Positions 5,811 to 7,075 of a stretch of 7,075 bases of DNA are shown in pieces. The stretch spans positions 1-7,075 of the forward strand of contig CALDIG010000135.1 in NCBI GenBank assembly GCA_937904375.1. Reading direction: 5' to 3'. The position numbers were made by a program, and so were the translations under genes. Position 1 is the stretch's first letter. Every line of letters begins with the position of its first letter. A model generated the notes under the pieces. It searched no databases. It saw nothing but the letters and a program-made list of their open reading frames with translations, and was not told the DNA's origin. This DNA is from an uncultured Prevotellaceae bacterium. Its GTDB lineage: Bacteria > Bacteroidota > Bacteroidia > Bacteroidales > Muribaculaceae.

Positions 5811-7075
5811 TTAGTCTTTCTGGTCGCTTTGTTTTAGTTGCTCAACGAAGTCGTCGATGCGTTTCAGCTCTTTGGGGATGTCGATGCGTTGCGGGCAGTG
5901 GCTTTTGCATTGTCCGCAGGCGATGCAGTGGTTGGCCTGCCTGAGCTTGGGTACGCTGCGGTCATAACCCACGAGGAATGCCTTGCGCGCTCGCTTGTAG
6001 TCGCTGTCGCTCTCTTCGTTAATGAGGTTGCCGTCGTTGATGCACTTGTTGTAATGCACGAAGATGGCGGGAATGTCGATGCCGTAGGGGCATGGCATGC
6101 AATATTTGCAGTCGTTGCAGGGGATGGTGTTCATTGCCACCATCTTGTCGGCGATACGTTCGAGGAACTTGTTCTCCTCCTTACTGATAGGCTTCAACGG
6201 CGAGTAGGTGATGATGTTCTCCATGAGGTGGTCCATGTAGGTCATGCCGCTGAGCACGGTGAGCACGCCGTCGGGGGTGCCGGCATAGCGGAACGCCCAC
6301 GATGCCACGCTGCTGTCGGGCTCGCGTTGCTTCATCTCGGCAACGATGCTGTCGGGCACTTTGGCAAGGCGTCCTCCCAGTAGCGGCTCCATGATGACGG
6401 CGGGGATGTCGCGTTTTTTCAGCTCGTTGTAAAGATATTCGGCGTTGGTATTGCGGTCATTTATTTCCTTGGCGTGTTTCCAGTCGAGGTAGTTAAGCTC
6501 AATCTGCACGAAGTCCCAGTGATAGTCGCCCTCGTCGTGCCATTGCAGCAGTGTGTCGAAGACACTGATGTCGCCGTGGTAGCTGAAGCCCAGGTTGCGT
6601 ATCTTTCCCGCCTCTTTCTGCCCCACGAGCCAGTCGAGCAGACCGTTCTCGGCGTAGCGGTGGTCAAACTCCTCGGGACCGTTCTCTCCCATTCCCACGC
6701 CGTGCAGGAGCAGGTAATCGACGTAATCGACCTGCAGCTCCTTGAGCGAGTTGAAGAACATCTTTTGACCCTCCTCGAGTGGCCATGTCTCGGGGGCGAA
6801 ATTCGAGAGCTTGGTGGCGATGAAATACTTGTCGCGCGGGTGACGGCTCAAGGCGATGCCTGTCGCTTTCTCGCTCTTTCCCTGGCAGTAAGCCGGCGAC
6901 GTGTCGATATAGTTCACTCCATGTGCCAATGCGAAGTCAATCTCCTTGTTCACCAGCTCCTGGTCGATGGGTGCATCGGGGTTCTCGCGTCCCGACTCGC
7001 CGCCCTCCACTGGCAGTCGCATCATGCCGTAGCCCAGCAGCGACACGCGGTCGCCGGTGTTGGGGTTGGTGCGGT
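5811..7075 (-). CDS. Aldo/keto reductase with C-terminal double 4Fe-4S domain (5' end outside window)
   Basis: This is a predicted oxidoreductase of the COG1453 type: an NAD(P)H-dependent aldo/keto reductase barrel fused to a ferredoxin-like tail. The substrate is unknown. Counting from the GTG codon at 7046-7044 as residue 1, the catalytic tetrad is D48 and Y53 (NYIDTSPAY), K79 (IATKLSNF) and H115 (LLLHGVG). The barrel runs to about residue 290. Two cysteine clusters follow: C310, C313, C316, C319-P (CNDCKYCMPCP) and C374, C377, C380, C384-P (CIACGQCKSHCP), each able to hold one 4Fe-4S cluster. No signal peptide or membrane segment is visible. The frame stays open upstream of the GTG and encodes RTNPNTGDR directly before VSLLGYGMMRLP. 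That is the usual beginning of such proteins, so the GTG is probably not the start and the gene continues past 7075. It is convergent with folK and probably functionally unrelated. Confidence 0.9.
   Translation of the reverse strand, partial: RTNPNTGDRVSLLGYGMMRLPVEGGESGRENPDAPIDQELVNKEIDFALAHGVNYIDTSPAYCQGKSEKATGIALSRHPRDKYFIATKLSNFAPETWPLEEGQKMFFNSLKELQVDYVDYLLLHGVGMGENGPEEFDHRYAENGLLDWLVGQKEAGKIRNLGFSYHGDISVFDTLLQWHDEGDYHWDFVQIELNYLDWKHAKEINDRNTNAEYLYNELKKRDIPAVIMEPLLGGRLAKVPDSIVAEMKQREPDSSVASWAFRYAGTPDGVLTVLSGMTYMDHLMENIITYSPLKPISKEENKFLERIADKMVAMNTIPCNDCKYCMPCPYGIDIPAIFVHYNKCINDGNLINEESDSDYKRARKAFLVGYDRSVPKLRQANHCIACGQCKSHCPQRIDIPKELKRIDDFVEQLKQSDQKD

Noticed and set aside
5838..6383. 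Plus-strand open frame (181 codons) opposite the reductase
   Set aside because: It is antisense to the iron-sulfur and barrel parts of the reductase, and is Val/Ala/His-rich without motifs.

Overview
The window most likely comes from a Bacteroidales bacterium (Bacteroidota, of the Prevotellaceae or Muribaculaceae kind). The grounds are the RimP, NusA and IF2 sequence styles, a 420-residue NusA with only a short C-terminal tail, weak or absent Shine-Dalgarno sites, an A-rich region before the rimP start, and a good match to the Bacteroidota -7 promoter box (TAnnTTTG). The assignment rests on recognising protein families by eye, not on a database search.

Layout. Bases 1-242 are a non-coding leader with a candidate promoter (about 79-110), a terminator-like hairpin (125-158) and a second long stem (166-220) just before rimP. 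Bases 243-4843 are the classical translation/transcription operon rimP-nusA-infB, all on the plus strand. RimP matures the 30S subunit, NusA controls pausing, termination and antitermination, and IF2 delivers initiator tRNA. The nusA-infB gap (1977-2089) holds a small perfect inverted repeat. Bases 4844-5101 separate infB from folK and consist almost entirely of one heptamer family. There are seven TAAGTNN units in one orientation, a terminator-like hairpin partly built from the repeat, then 24 uninterrupted ACACTTA-type units ending two bases before the folK start codon. folK (5102-5575, plus) encodes the HPPK enzyme of folate synthesis. Bases 5576-5810 are AT-rich non-coding DNA between convergent genes, with a terminator-like hairpin for the minus-strand gene. 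From 5811 to the right edge, on the minus strand, lies an aldo/keto reductase with a C-terminal two-cluster ferredoxin-like domain. Its reading frame stays open through the window edge, so its 5' end is missing.

The genes are housekeeping genes. The most unusual element is the 250-bp heptamer tract, which probably ends the rimP-nusA-infB transcript, blocks translation in all plus-strand frames and also forms the whole immediate upstream region of folK. I see no mobile element, CRISPR array, tRNA or rRNA gene, and no clear new multi-gene system.
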